Shown here one piece after another: positions 8,604 through 16,210 of a stretch of 40,205 bases of DNA. Position numbers and translations under genes: made by a program. Source of the stretch: Clostridium sp. (lineage in GTDB: Bacteria > Bacillota_A > Clostridia > Lachnospirales > Lachnospiraceae). Where the stretch lies: contig JAMPAW010000002.1 in the NCBI GenBank assembly GCA_023666975.1, positions 76,643-116,847 on the forward strand. Direction: 5' to 3'. The notes under the pieces are model-generated. The model had not been told where the DNA came from, made no database searches, and saw nothing but the letters and a program-made list of their open reading frames with translations. Position 1 is the first letter of the stretch, and each line of letters begins with the position of its first letter.

Positions 8604-9056
8604 TTATACCTCCTCTGAACTGCTATTATATTGATAACTAACCAATTGGTCAATTTCTTTTATCTCCTCTGCATTTAGCTCCTGCTTAAACACTTCAAAT
8701 TGATTCTCTTTTAACTTTTCATGAATTTTTCTTTCCTTGATTGCCTCATTCATGAGCCGGATTGCCTCCTCAAGCTCCCGTTCAATCTGTTCAATCACCA
8801 TCTGCTGGTTCAGTATATAATCTTCCATCAAAAGAATTGCATTTTTACACTGTTCAATCTCCAAAATCACAAGCTGTCTGGATACCAGCTCCACATACTC
8901 TGCCATATACTGCTGCCTGCGGTTTTCCAGCTGTTCCAGCTTATCCTCCGCCTCATTTAACCTGGCTCTTACCGCCATATAATTCTGCTTCGCCTGCTCC
9001 TCCAGCTTATATTTGATATCCAGTATGTTCTGCATTCGATAGAGAAACTTCGCCAA
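8604..9056 (-). CDS. fliJ: Flagellar export chaperone FliJ
   Basis: FliJ is the central stalk-like coiled-coil protein of the type III export ATPase complex and also escorts chaperones to the gate. The 150-residue product is almost entirely helical and coiled coil, rich in Glu, Gln and Lys, with an N-terminus MAKFLYRMQNILDIKYKLEE typical of FliJ. The start is a TTG at 9056, 8 nt after GAGG; no ATG gives the conserved N-terminus. It follows the ATPase gene fliI by 33 nt, the usual order. Identification is by length, coiled-coil nature and position, since FliJ sequences diverge. Confidence 0.88.
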   Translation of the reverse strand: MAKFLYRMQNILDIKYKLEEQAKQNYMAVRARLNEAEDKLEQLENRRQQYMAEYVELVSRQLVILEIEQCKNAILLMEDYILNQQMVIEQIERELEEAIRLMNEAIKERKIHEKLKENQFEVFKQELNAEEIKEIDQLVSYQYNSSSEEV

Positions 9057-9089
9057 TCTGAAAACCTCACTTTCCCGTCAAGTCCTGCC

Positions 9090-10403
9090 TTAGTCAAATA
9101 TTCCGGTCATCATGGCAATCTCCTCATCAAACGGATATTTGCTTTCAACATCCTGCATAAGAAAATCGTTCACCTGATGAATCTTGGAAATAGCAAAATC
9201 AATATCCGGATTGGAGCCTGCCTTATATGCCCCTATATTAATCAAATCCTCTGCTTCATTATAGGTTGCAAGCACATTCTTGATTTTTCCTGCAACCTGT
9301 TTATGCTCATCCTGCGCAATCCCGCTCATACATCGGGAAATGCTCTGTAAGACATCAATGGCAGGATAGTGATTCTTGTGTCCCAGTTTTCTGGAAAGAA
9401 TAATATGTCCATCCAAAATTCCTCTGGCCGTATCGGAAATCGGTTCGTTAAAATCATCACCGTCCACCAAAACGGCATACAGCCCCGTAATGGAACCTTT
9501 TTCCGAATTTCCTGCACGTTCCAGCACCTTTGGCAGCTCAGAATAGACAGACGGCGGATATCCTCTCGTCACCGGGGGTTCTCCGGATGCCAGTCCGATT
9601 TCACGCTGTGCCATGCAAAAACGCGTCATATTATCCATCATCAACAAAACGTCTTTTCCCTGATCACGAAAATATTCTGCAATTGCTGTTGCCGTTTTCG
9701 CTGCTTTATTGCGGATTAATGCCGGTTTATCTGAAGTGGCAATCACCACCACGGAACGTTTCAGTCCCTCTTCTCCCAAATCCCGTTCAATAAATTCGCG
9801 TACCTCTCTTCCCCGCTCTCCAATCAGGGCAATCACATTTACATCTGCCTTCGTGTTTCTTGCAAACATACCGAGCAGCGTCGACTTGCCGACGCCTGAA
9901 CCGGCGAAAATACCGATACGCTGTCCTTTACCGACCGTAATCATCCCGTCTACCGCTTTCACGCCCAACGGAAGTACCTCGGAAATGATTTTACGCCGCA
10001 AGGCATCCGGCGGCGGTGCCTCAATCGGATAGGTTTCACTGAGATTCAGTTCCTTTCCGTCCATCGGCCTCCCCAGCCCGTCTAAAGACCGGCCAAGAAG
10101 CTCTTCCCCCACATGTACCTGCAACGGTTCCTTGGTATTTTCTACTGTAGCGCCTAATCCAATCCCCTCCACACTTTCAAAGGGCATTAATAAAACACGG
10201 TTATCACGAAAACCCACCACTTCTGCCATGACCTTCTGTGTACCGTCCTTGGATGTAATTTTGCACAAATCATTTAATTTACAGGTAGGACCCACTGATT
10301 CTACAGTAAGTCCTACTATTTTTGCCACTTTTCCCAATTCGTTGACATATGACCGATTCGCCAGAGAAAAGTACTGCTCATAATTAATTTCCAAAGAAAT
10401 CAC
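9090..10403 (-). CDS. fliI: Flagellum-specific export ATPase FliI
   Basis: FliI energises flagellar type III export and resembles the F1 ATPase beta subunit. The 437-residue protein shows an N-terminal beta domain, Walker A GSGVGKST (residues 168-175), and Walker B-type DVLLMMDNMTRF around residues 250-262. The family signature GYPPSVYSELPKVLERAG is also present. The C-terminal helical domain ends YPFDEEIAMMTGIFD. The start is GTG at 10403, directly after the fliH TAG stop (TAGGTG). This tight junction implies translational coupling with fliH, its regulator. The length is normal for the family. Confidence 0.97.
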   Translation of the reverse strand: MISLEINYEQYFSLANRSYVNELGKVAKIVGLTVESVGPTCKLNDLCKITSKDGTQKVMAEVVGFRDNRVLLMPFESVEGIGLGATVENTKEPLQVHVGEELLGRSLDGLGRPMDGKELNLSETYPIEAPPPDALRRKIISEVLPLGVKAVDGMITVGKGQRIGIFAGSGVGKSTLLGMFARNTKADVNVIALIGERGREVREFIERDLGEEGLKRSVVVIATSDKPALIRNKAAKTATAIAEYFRDQGKDVLLMMDNMTRFCMAQREIGLASGEPPVTRGYPPSVYSELPKVLERAGNSEKGSITGLYAVLVDGDDFNEPISDTARGILDGHIILSRKLGHKNHYPAIDVLQSISRCMSGIAQDEHKQVAGKIKNVLATYNEAEDLINIGAYKAGSNPDIDFAISKIHQVNDFLMQDVESKYPFDEEIAMMTGIFD

Positions 10404-11288
10404 CTATTCCTCTTCTTTAATCATTAGCTTTAACGATGTCAGCAGATTATGCAGCTGAACATCCAGACTGACATCTACAATACCATGGTCTGTCTCAATC
10501 AGGCATTGCATCGGCGCCAGTTTTGCATCCTCAAATATTTCTATCTGAATACTTGGGTTCAATGCCCCGTATATTGCATCCTTTTGCTGTACAACCGCTT
10601 CATAATCCTCAGTAGACACTTTGATGACAAACTGCTTACTGTTATCCAAATCCCGCATTGCACAATTAATCATATACAGCAATACATCTTTTTGCTGTTC
10701 AATCACCACACCGGTAACGGACGGTATCAGACGGCATAATATATCTACCATTTTGCTCTCTGTCTCCTGCAAAAGAGCTTTTTCTTTGTCTGCAAAATCG
10801 GATTCCAAATCCTGCTTACGCTGCTCAAATTCATCGGTCTGAGCCTGAATTGCCTCCTGGGCAGCAGCCATCCCTTCATCATAACCGTTCTGATATCCCT
10901 CTTCCTTTGCCTGCTGCTTAATCTGTTCCACTTCATCATAAGCGGCAGCGCGCATTTGCTCTGCCTCGTCATGAGCCTGATTCACGATAGACTCTGCCTC
11001 GCTTTTCGCTGAGCGGACCACTTCATCGGCAATCTTTTTCAGTTCAACAGACCTTTCTGCAGCATCGGATAAATCAGAAGTGTCCATTGTCAGCAAATCA
11101 TCGCCAAAATCCACTCCCTCCAATTCCGCATCCCGCATCATTGTTGCTGCCAACGCCTCCTCCATTGAAAGAGAGGCTTCCTCTGCCGCTTCATCAATCG
11201 CTTTTATAATCTTGCTCTGATTTGTATCAATAACCAGCGTATTATCCTGAGAAAATGCAACAAAGCCCGATTTAATCAAATTAGACAA
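10404..11288 (-). CDS. fliH: Flagellar assembly protein FliH
   Basis: FliH binds and restrains FliI and links it to the C-ring. The start is placed at TTG 11288 (MSNLIKSGFVAFSQDN) because GGAGGTGA lies 8 nt upstream. The open frame extends to 11321, but that extension has no ribosome site ahead of it. The product is 294 residues. Residues about 85-170 form an Ala/Glu/Gln-rich coiled coil (including AHDEAEQMRAAAYDEVEQIK). The C-terminal region at about 180-290 resembles the FliH/V-ATPase subunit E fold, with CLIETDHGIVDVSLD. The start lies within the end of fliG, so the genes overlap by 8 nt. fliI follows immediately. Confidence 0.88.
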   Translation of the reverse strand: MSNLIKSGFVAFSQDNTLVIDTNQSKIIKAIDEAAEEASLSMEEALAATMMRDAELEGVDFGDDLLTMDTSDLSDAAERSVELKKIADEVVRSAKSEAESIVNQAHDEAEQMRAAAYDEVEQIKQQAKEEGYQNGYDEGMAAAQEAIQAQTDEFEQRKQDLESDFADKEKALLQETESKMVDILCRLIPSVTGVVIEQQKDVLLYMINCAMRDLDNSKQFVIKVSTEDYEAVVQQKDAIYGALNPSIQIEIFEDAKLAPMQCLIETDHGIVDVSLDVQLHNLLTSLKLMIKEEE

Positions 11289-12297
11289 TAATCTCGTCAC
11301 CTCCACCACGGGAAATAACAATCTCGCCAGTGTCCTCTAATTTTCTTACGATATTGACAATCTTCTGCTGTGCGTCCTCTACATCCTTTAATCTTATTGG
11401 ACCCATATATTCCATATCCTCTTTGATCATCGCAGACAGACGGGAAGAAAGATTGCTGAAAATACAGTTCTGTACCTCCTCGTTGGCATTTTTGAGCGCA
11501 ATAGCAAGCTCGCTGTTGTCCACCTCACGAAGAACTGTCTGAATAGCACGATTATCCAGCGTAAGGATATCCTCAAATACGAACATTTTACGACGGATTT
11601 CATCGGCAAGCTCTGGTTCCTCCACTTCAAGAGTTTCCATAATATGCTTCTCTGTACTGCGGTCTACCGTATTCAGAATAGCAACCGTAGCATCTACGCC
11701 ACCCACAATAGTGTAATCCTGATTGACCAGTGAAGACAATTTTCTTTCCAATACTTTTTCCACCTCTTTGATGACATCCGGGCTGGTACGGTCCATCAGC
11801 GCAATACGCTTGGCAACCTCCGCCTGCTTCTCCGGCGGCAGGGCACTCACTACTGCTGCCGCCTGATTGGACGGCAGATATGCCAGAATCAAAGCAATTG
11901 TCTGCGGGTGCTCCTCCTGTATAAAGTTAAGCAGCTGAGAAGGTTCTGCCTTACGAACAAACTCAAAAGGCCTAACCTGCAAAGATGCCGTTAATCTTCC
12001 GATAACATCCTTAGCCTTATCTTCGCCAAGAGATTTATCAAGCAGCTCTTTTGCATAGCCGATACCACCCTCGGAAATATACTGCTGCGCCAGACAAACC
12101 TCATAGAATTCCTCAAGCACCTGCTCTTTCAGGTCAGGAGGAACTCCTCTGGTATTTGCAATTTCCAATGTCAAAGATTCAATTTCATCATCTTTTAAGT
12201 GTTTAAAAATATTTGATGACTTCTCCGGACCCAAAGAAATCAGTAATATTGCTGCTTTCTGCAATCCTGAAATATCATCTCCAGCATGCGCTGCCAT
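11281..12297 (-). CDS. fliG: Flagellar motor switch protein FliG
   Basis: FliG is the torque-receiving ring protein between the MS ring and the C-ring. The 338-residue product has the N-terminal FliF-binding domain starting LQKAAILLISLGPEKSSNIF. The middle domain contains the EEHPQTIALILAYL motif (about residues 128-141). The C-terminal domain contains the charged torque helix DEIRRKMFVFEDILTLDNRA (about residues 233-252). Length and all three domains are normal. GGAGG lies 7 nt before the ATG. It follows fliF by 27 nt and overlaps fliH by 8 nt. Confidence 0.97.
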   Translation of the reverse strand: MAAHAGDDISGLQKAAILLISLGPEKSSNIFKHLKDDEIESLTLEIANTRGVPPDLKEQVLEEFYEVCLAQQYISEGGIGYAKELLDKSLGEDKAKDVIGRLTASLQVRPFEFVRKAEPSQLLNFIQEEHPQTIALILAYLPSNQAAAVVSALPPEKQAEVAKRIALMDRTSPDVIKEVEKVLERKLSSLVNQDYTIVGGVDATVAILNTVDRSTEKHIMETLEVEEPELADEIRRKMFVFEDILTLDNRAIQTVLREVDNSELAIALKNANEEVQNCIFSNLSSRLSAMIKEDMEYMGPIRLKDVEDAQQKIVNIVRKLEDTGEIVISRGGGDEIIV

Positions 12298-12324
12298 ACA
12301 ATCGCCTCCATTTATATCAATGTG

Positions 12325-13944
12325 TTAATCCCAATCATCATTTAACCAATTTCGCAAAAGAAGGGCAACTTCTTCCGGATTCTCATCAACAAACCGTTCA
12401 ATCTGCTGTCTGGTCGCCGATTTATCACTAAACTCAATATCCTCCAGAGTCTGGTTCTCTTTTGTTGTCGCAAGCAATGCTTCAACCGAAAGCTCCGGCT
12501 CTAATTCTGTCACCTCTACCGGCTTCATTCCCTTGAACACCACGAAGCAGAGCAATAAAACAATCAGAAATGCCAAAACGAATTGAAGATAATTGGCAGC
12601 CATATCAAGGGCACTTGTCTCCCGCGGATAAAACAGCGGAACCTCATATGCCTGAATCTGTATATTCTCAGTACTGATACCCGTTGCTTTTTCTACCAAT
12701 GCATAGGTTTCGGCATCCACCTCCACGGGATTCCGTTCGCCATTTTCCTCCTGAAAAGCTTCAAAATTTGTCCCCCTAAGCTGTCCAGCCTTTTTCATCT
12801 TGGCTTCATCGTAGATAATATATTTGCTGAGCACCAGGGCAATCGTAGAGTTGGCCGTATTCACCGTTCCCACGGACTGTTCAGTCACCGTCCGGGTCAC
12901 ACTGTCATGATAGGTCTGTTTGATTACATTGGCACTACTGTTTGCATTGGTTCCATTTAAAATCTCATAATCGTTAATCGTCGCATCATTAGAATCCGTC
13001 CCCGGTATTCCGGCAGTACCGTCACTGTTTTCGGCTGAATAACTATACTGCTCCATCAACGGACCGGTATCTTCTTCCTCATCGTCCGTGTAATGATGTT
13101 CATCTTCCACTGTCGTCTTATTCAAATCCACATCCAGATTCGCTTTTACCTCTGCATCATTGTAAATTCCCGAATTCACAAACAGGCCTCTGACCTGATT
13201 CTGTACATTTTCGGTTACCTGCTGTTTGATTTTCATCGTCTGGGCAGCCGAACCGGAGGCCGTAGAGCTGTCGTTATCTCCTCCGAACAACAGTTTTCCC
13301 GACTGGTCAACAATACGAATAGAGTTAGTCGTCTTGTTACCCAACGAAGTTGCCACTACATTGGCAATACCCTCTACCTGCTCTTCCTCCAACTCTTCTG
13401 TCGTAATCAACAGAACACTGGCCGTTGCTTCCTTATTCTCAGATAACAGGGAATTCGTTGCATCCGGAATATCAATCTGGACATTTGCCTGTTTCACGCC
13501 CTCTATCAATTCTAATTCTTTCACGATTTCATTCTGTGTATAAATCTTATTTTTCAGTTGTCTCTCACTATCCGTGGTAGACATACTATTGTCAAATAAC
13601 CAATCGCGGTCTGTGTCCTTACTGGTCGCAATATTATTCTCACCCAGCACAAGCCTTGCATTGGATTCATCTTTTTCATCAATCGTAATCGTCAACCCGT
13701 TACTTGATACGGAATAGGACGTAATCCCTGCCTCATCTAATACCGACTTTGCCGAAGCCGCATCCGTGGTGTTATCAAAAGTAACCAGCTCCACATATTG
13801 AGAACGGTTCAATAACCAGATAAGCGCTACCAATGTCAAAATCACTGCTGCAGATATTGATACGATTAATGTTTTCTGTTTACTTGTAAACCGATTCCAA
13901 AACTCTACCAACCGAGTCTGAATGTCTTTTAATCTGTCTAACAT
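12325..13944 (-). CDS. fliF: Flagellar MS-ring protein FliF
   Basis: FliF forms the membrane MS ring that seeds basal body assembly. The 539-residue protein has an N-terminal membrane helix at about residues 26-46. The YscJ/FliF ring-building motifs follow, including GVKQANVQIDIPD. A variable acidic loop lies around residues 275-310 (HHYTDDEEEDTGP). A second membrane helix lies at about 450-472. The C-terminal cytoplasmic tail ends RNWLNDDWD, the usual FliG-binding segment. The ATG at 13944 has GGGAG about 4 nt upstream. It follows fliE after a 97-nt gap that contains a small inverted repeat. Confidence 0.97.
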   Translation of the reverse strand: MLDRLKDIQTRLVEFWNRFTSKQKTLIVSISAAVILTLVALIWLLNRSQYVELVTFDNTTDAASAKSVLDEAGITSYSVSSNGLTITIDEKDESNARLVLGENNIATSKDTDRDWLFDNSMSTTDSERQLKNKIYTQNEIVKELELIEGVKQANVQIDIPDATNSLLSENKEATASVLLITTEELEEEQVEGIANVVATSLGNKTTNSIRIVDQSGKLLFGGDNDSSTASGSAAQTMKIKQQVTENVQNQVRGLFVNSGIYNDAEVKANLDVDLNKTTVEDEHHYTDDEEEDTGPLMEQYSYSAENSDGTAGIPGTDSNDATINDYEILNGTNANSSANVIKQTYHDSVTRTVTEQSVGTVNTANSTIALVLSKYIIYDEAKMKKAGQLRGTNFEAFQEENGERNPVEVDAETYALVEKATGISTENIQIQAYEVPLFYPRETSALDMAANYLQFVLAFLIVLLLCFVVFKGMKPVEVTELEPELSVEALLATTKENQTLEDIEFSDKSATRQQIERFVDENPEEVALLLRNWLNDDWD

Positions 13945-14005
13945 AGTACTCCCTGCCGGATATCATCATCCGCTTTTATTAATACACACCGAAAATATTC
14001 TGCGA

Positions 14006-14025
14006 ACAAATGCCAAAACATTTGT
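14006..14025. repeat. Inverted repeat in the fliE-fliF gap
   Basis: The perfect 7-bp arms ACAAATG (14006-14012) and CATTTGT (14019-14025) enclose a 6-nt loop. There is no T run after it on the minus strand, so it is not a typical terminator. It could be a transcript-stabilising hairpin or a protein site; the function is unknown. Confidence 0.4.
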
Positions 14026-14041
14026 CACAATATATTTATCC

Positions 14042-14356
14042 CTATAACTGCATGTTCATAAGTTCTTTGTATGCCTCTAGTGCCTTATTGGTCACTGTCA
14101 CCGTATACTGTAACGAAATATTTGCCTTTTGCTGCGCAACAGCAAGATCATGTGTACTGGTGGCATATCCCAAAGCAAAATTAATTTCGGAAGTCTCTGC
14201 CGCATTTTGCAAATCATCTGCTTCCTTATACATGCTGATTGCCGAATTGAGCAGATTATCAAAAGCCGACCGGTTATCGGTGGTAACTTTTGCCGCATTC
14301 TGATTATATAATATCGCATCATTTTGTGTAATGCCATCAATTGAAGAAATTCCCAT
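14042..14356 (-). CDS. fliE: Flagellar hook-basal body complex protein FliE
   Basis: FliE joins the MS ring to the rod and is among the first exported rod components. The 104-residue size is typical. The C-terminal half carries the FliE pattern: NFALGYATSTHDLAVAQQKA followed by LQYTVTVTNKALEAYKELM and a Met-rich end. The N-terminus (MGISSIDGITQ) is variable, as expected. AGGTGA lies about 7 nt upstream of the ATG. It sits between flgC and fliF, the conserved operon position. Confidence 0.93.
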   Translation of the reverse strand: MGISSIDGITQNDAILYNQNAAKVTTDNRSAFDNLLNSAISMYKEADDLQNAAETSEINFALGYATSTHDLAVAQQKANISLQYTVTVTNKALEAYKELMNMQL

Positions 14357-14380
14357 CTTTTATCACCTGTCCATTCTTAT

Positions 14381-14827
14381 TTATTTATCGAATAATTCCA
14401 GCCCTTTCATTGCCATCGACTTTGCCGCATTAAATGCCGTTGCATTTGCCTCATAAGAACGGCTGGCATCAATCATATTCGTCATCTCCGTTACCGTATT
14501 GACATTGGGCAATGTTACATATCCATTCTCATCTGCATCCGGATGCATCGGGTCATACACCATAGCACCCTCCGTTGTATCCTCCACAATCGCCGAAATC
14601 TTAACTCCCTTTGCATCGTAAGTCTCCAGCTTATTACTCAGAATATGGTCAAAAGAGGAGTTGGAGTTCTCTCTAAACACAACGGTCTGTCTTCTGTAAA
14701 CCCTGCCGTGTTCATCTCTTGTCGTATTTACATTGGCAAGATTCTGGGAAATAATATCCAATCTGGTTCTCTGTGCAGTCATTCCTGAAGCTGCAACATC
14801 CATCGCATTAAAAATACCACTAGCCAT
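14381..14827 (-). CDS. flgC: Flagellar basal-body rod protein FlgC
   Basis: FlgC is a proximal rod subunit exported by the flagellar type III system. The 148-residue product begins MASGIFNAMDVAASGMTAQR and includes DIISQNLANVNTT, the N-terminal rod motif. It ends with the C-terminal helix containing MIDASRSYEANATAFNAAKS. Both ends match the family, and the length is standard. AGGAGG lies 7 nt upstream of the ATG. It follows flgB by 14 nt and precedes fliE. Confidence 0.96.
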   Translation of the reverse strand: MASGIFNAMDVAASGMTAQRTRLDIISQNLANVNTTRDEHGRVYRRQTVVFRENSNSSFDHILSNKLETYDAKGVKISAIVEDTTEGAMVYDPMHPDADENGYVTLPNVNTVTEMTNMIDASRSYEANATAFNAAKSMAMKGLELFDK

Positions 14828-14841
14828 TGTTTATCCTCCTG

Positions 14842-15234
14842 TTATTTTGATAATACCATTTTATATCTTGCAAACTCCTGGCCAATCTGATCCAGTAACG
14901 CATCATACCGTATCTGATTCTCTGCCAGTGCTGCATTCTCCGTGTCAATATCGACATTATTGCCATCCAATCTGTACGATAATGTGGAAGAATCCGTATA
15001 GATAAGTCCGCCGAAATCAGACAAATGCGCATTGACACCGTCTACTCTCTCGTCTAACGACTCGTTACCAATCAGTGCCATCTCCAGATAGCTTTGAAAA
15101 GATACATCTTTGCGTTTATAATTGGGCGTATCGACGTTGGCAATGTTATTGGAAAGAATTTCATTTCTGGAATTCGCTGCATCCGCAGCTTTATCCAATA
15201 CATTGATATAATTATAAATATTCGTATTAATCAT
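14842..15234 (-). CDS. flgB: Flagellar basal-body rod protein FlgB
   Basis: FlgB is the proximal rod protein and the first gene of the flagellar operon. The 130-residue protein carries the rod motif with ILSNNIANVDTPNYK at about residues 27-41. Its C-terminal part contains NVDIDTENAALAENQIRYDA, typical of FlgB. The ATG at 15234 is preceded by GAGGAGG. A 112-nt gap separates it from codY on the same strand, with a candidate promoter in the gap. The length is close to the family norm of about 130 residues. Confidence 0.96.
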   Translation of the reverse strand: MINTNIYNYINVLDKAADAANSRNEILSNNIANVDTPNYKRKDVSFQSYLEMALIGNESLDERVDGVNAHLSDFGGLIYTDSSTLSYRLDGNNVDIDTENAALAENQIRYDALLDQIGQEFARYKMVLSK

Positions 15235-15272
15235 ATCTGTACCTCCTCTTTTGGAAATTTAATTATCTTCAT

Positions 15273-15303
15273 ATTATATATCTTATCACAGCAAGAATAG
15301 CAA
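15273..15303 (-). promoter_or_regulatory. Candidate sigma-A-type promoter of the flagellar operon (flgB)
   Basis: On the minus strand TTGCTA (15298-15303) is followed by TATATA at 17 nt (15275-15280). An overlapping TATAAT (15273-15278) stands at 19 nt. It lies about 40-70 nt upstream of flgB. No convincing sigma-28 (TAAA-N15-GCCGATAA) pattern was seen. The sequence is very AT-rich, so chance matches are possible. Confidence 0.4.
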
Positions 15304-15346
15304 AAGAATTAAATGAGAACTTACAAATCCGTTTGCCATTCCAGTA

Positions 15347-16120
15347 CTATGTTCTATGCAGTTTATCTAACTCATCAAATATCAGGTCATTTAAAACCTT
15401 GATATATGTTCCCTTCATCCCTGCCGACTTCGTCTCAATCACTCCGGCACTTTCAAACTTCCGCAGTGCATTGACAATGACGGACCGTGTAATGCCGACC
15501 CGGTCAGCAATCTTAGAGGCTACCAGAATGCCTTCCATTCCATTCAACTCACCAAATACATTGATGATTGCCTCCTGCTCCGAATTGGATAATGTACTAA
15601 TGGCAGAACGAACAATGGCCAGTTTTCTAATCTCCTCTTCCGATTCCTCATTGACACTGCGCATCATCTCCAAACCCACTACCGTAGTCCCATACTCACT
15701 GACAATGATATCATCAATCGTGTACTGTTCACTCTCTTTATACATAAATACGGTTCCTAACCGCTCACCGGCAATGTCAATCGGAGAAATAATCGCCTGA
15801 TAGCATTCCAGATTATCAAATTCAAACCCCAGTGTTGCCAGGTTCACATTCTCTTTTGTGGACAGTACTCCCAGCAGCCGTTCATTCAGCATCCGGTCGA
15901 TAAAACCTCCCACATCTGGAACAATCAACTCTGTTATCTCACGGATATCTGAACGATTCCTTAATCCCAAAACCTTTCCTTTTCTGCTGATTACCATGAT
16001 ATCGGATTCTAAAATTTCACTTAACACTTTGCAAATATCGTTAAAGACAACCTTATGAGAACTGCTATTATGTAAAAGCTGGTTGATTTTTCTCGTTTTA
16101 TCTAATAACTGTACACTCAT
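15347..16120 (-). CDS. codY: GTP-sensing transcriptional pleiotropic repressor CodY
   Basis: CodY senses GTP and branched-chain amino acids and represses nutrient-scavenging and stationary-phase genes. The start is the ATG at 16120 (MSVQLLDKTRKINQLL), preceded by GGAGGGAG; the open frame extends further but without a ribosome site. The product has 257 residues, close to the 259 of Bacillus subtilis. The N-terminal GAF-type effector domain covers about residues 1-155. The DNA-binding helix-turn-helix is in ASKIADRVGITRSVIVNALR, near residues 204-223, followed by SAGMKGTYIKVLN. Two CodY-box-like sequences overlap its own candidate promoter. It lies directly upstream of flgB, as in Bacillus. Confidence 0.97.
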   Translation of the reverse strand: MSVQLLDKTRKINQLLHNSSSHKVVFNDICKVLSEILESDIMVISRKGKVLGLRNRSDIREITELIVPDVGGFIDRMLNERLLGVLSTKENVNLATLGFEFDNLECYQAIISPIDIAGERLGTVFMYKESEQYTIDDIIVSEYGTTVVGLEMMRSVNEESEEEIRKLAIVRSAISTLSNSEQEAIINVFGELNGMEGILVASKIADRVGITRSVIVNALRKFESAGVIETKSAGMKGTYIKVLNDLIFDELDKLHRT

Positions 16121-16145
16121 AGGCTCCCTCCAATCGCATATATTG

Positions 16146-16190
16146 ATTCTAACACAATTTTGAAACAATAACAACAATTTTATGAAAAGG
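16146..16190 (-). promoter_or_regulatory. Candidate codY promoter with two CodY-box-like operators
   Basis: On the minus strand TTGTTA (16169-16174), 17 nt and TAGAAT (16146-16151), preceded by TGT, form a good promoter 26 nt before the codY start. On the plus strand, 16176-16190 matches the 15-bp CodY consensus AATTTTCWGAAAATT at 12 of 15 positions, and 16156-16170 matches at 11 of 15. One box lies inside the spacer and the other just upstream of -35. These places suit repression by CodY itself. Confidence 0.55.
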
Positions 16191-16210
16191 AAGGAGCAAA
16201 ATTACATTCC

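Noticed and set aside
11289..11321. Longer N-terminus for FliH (start at 11321)
   Set aside because: The Shine-Dalgarno GGAGGTGA lies inside this extension and points to the TTG at 11288.
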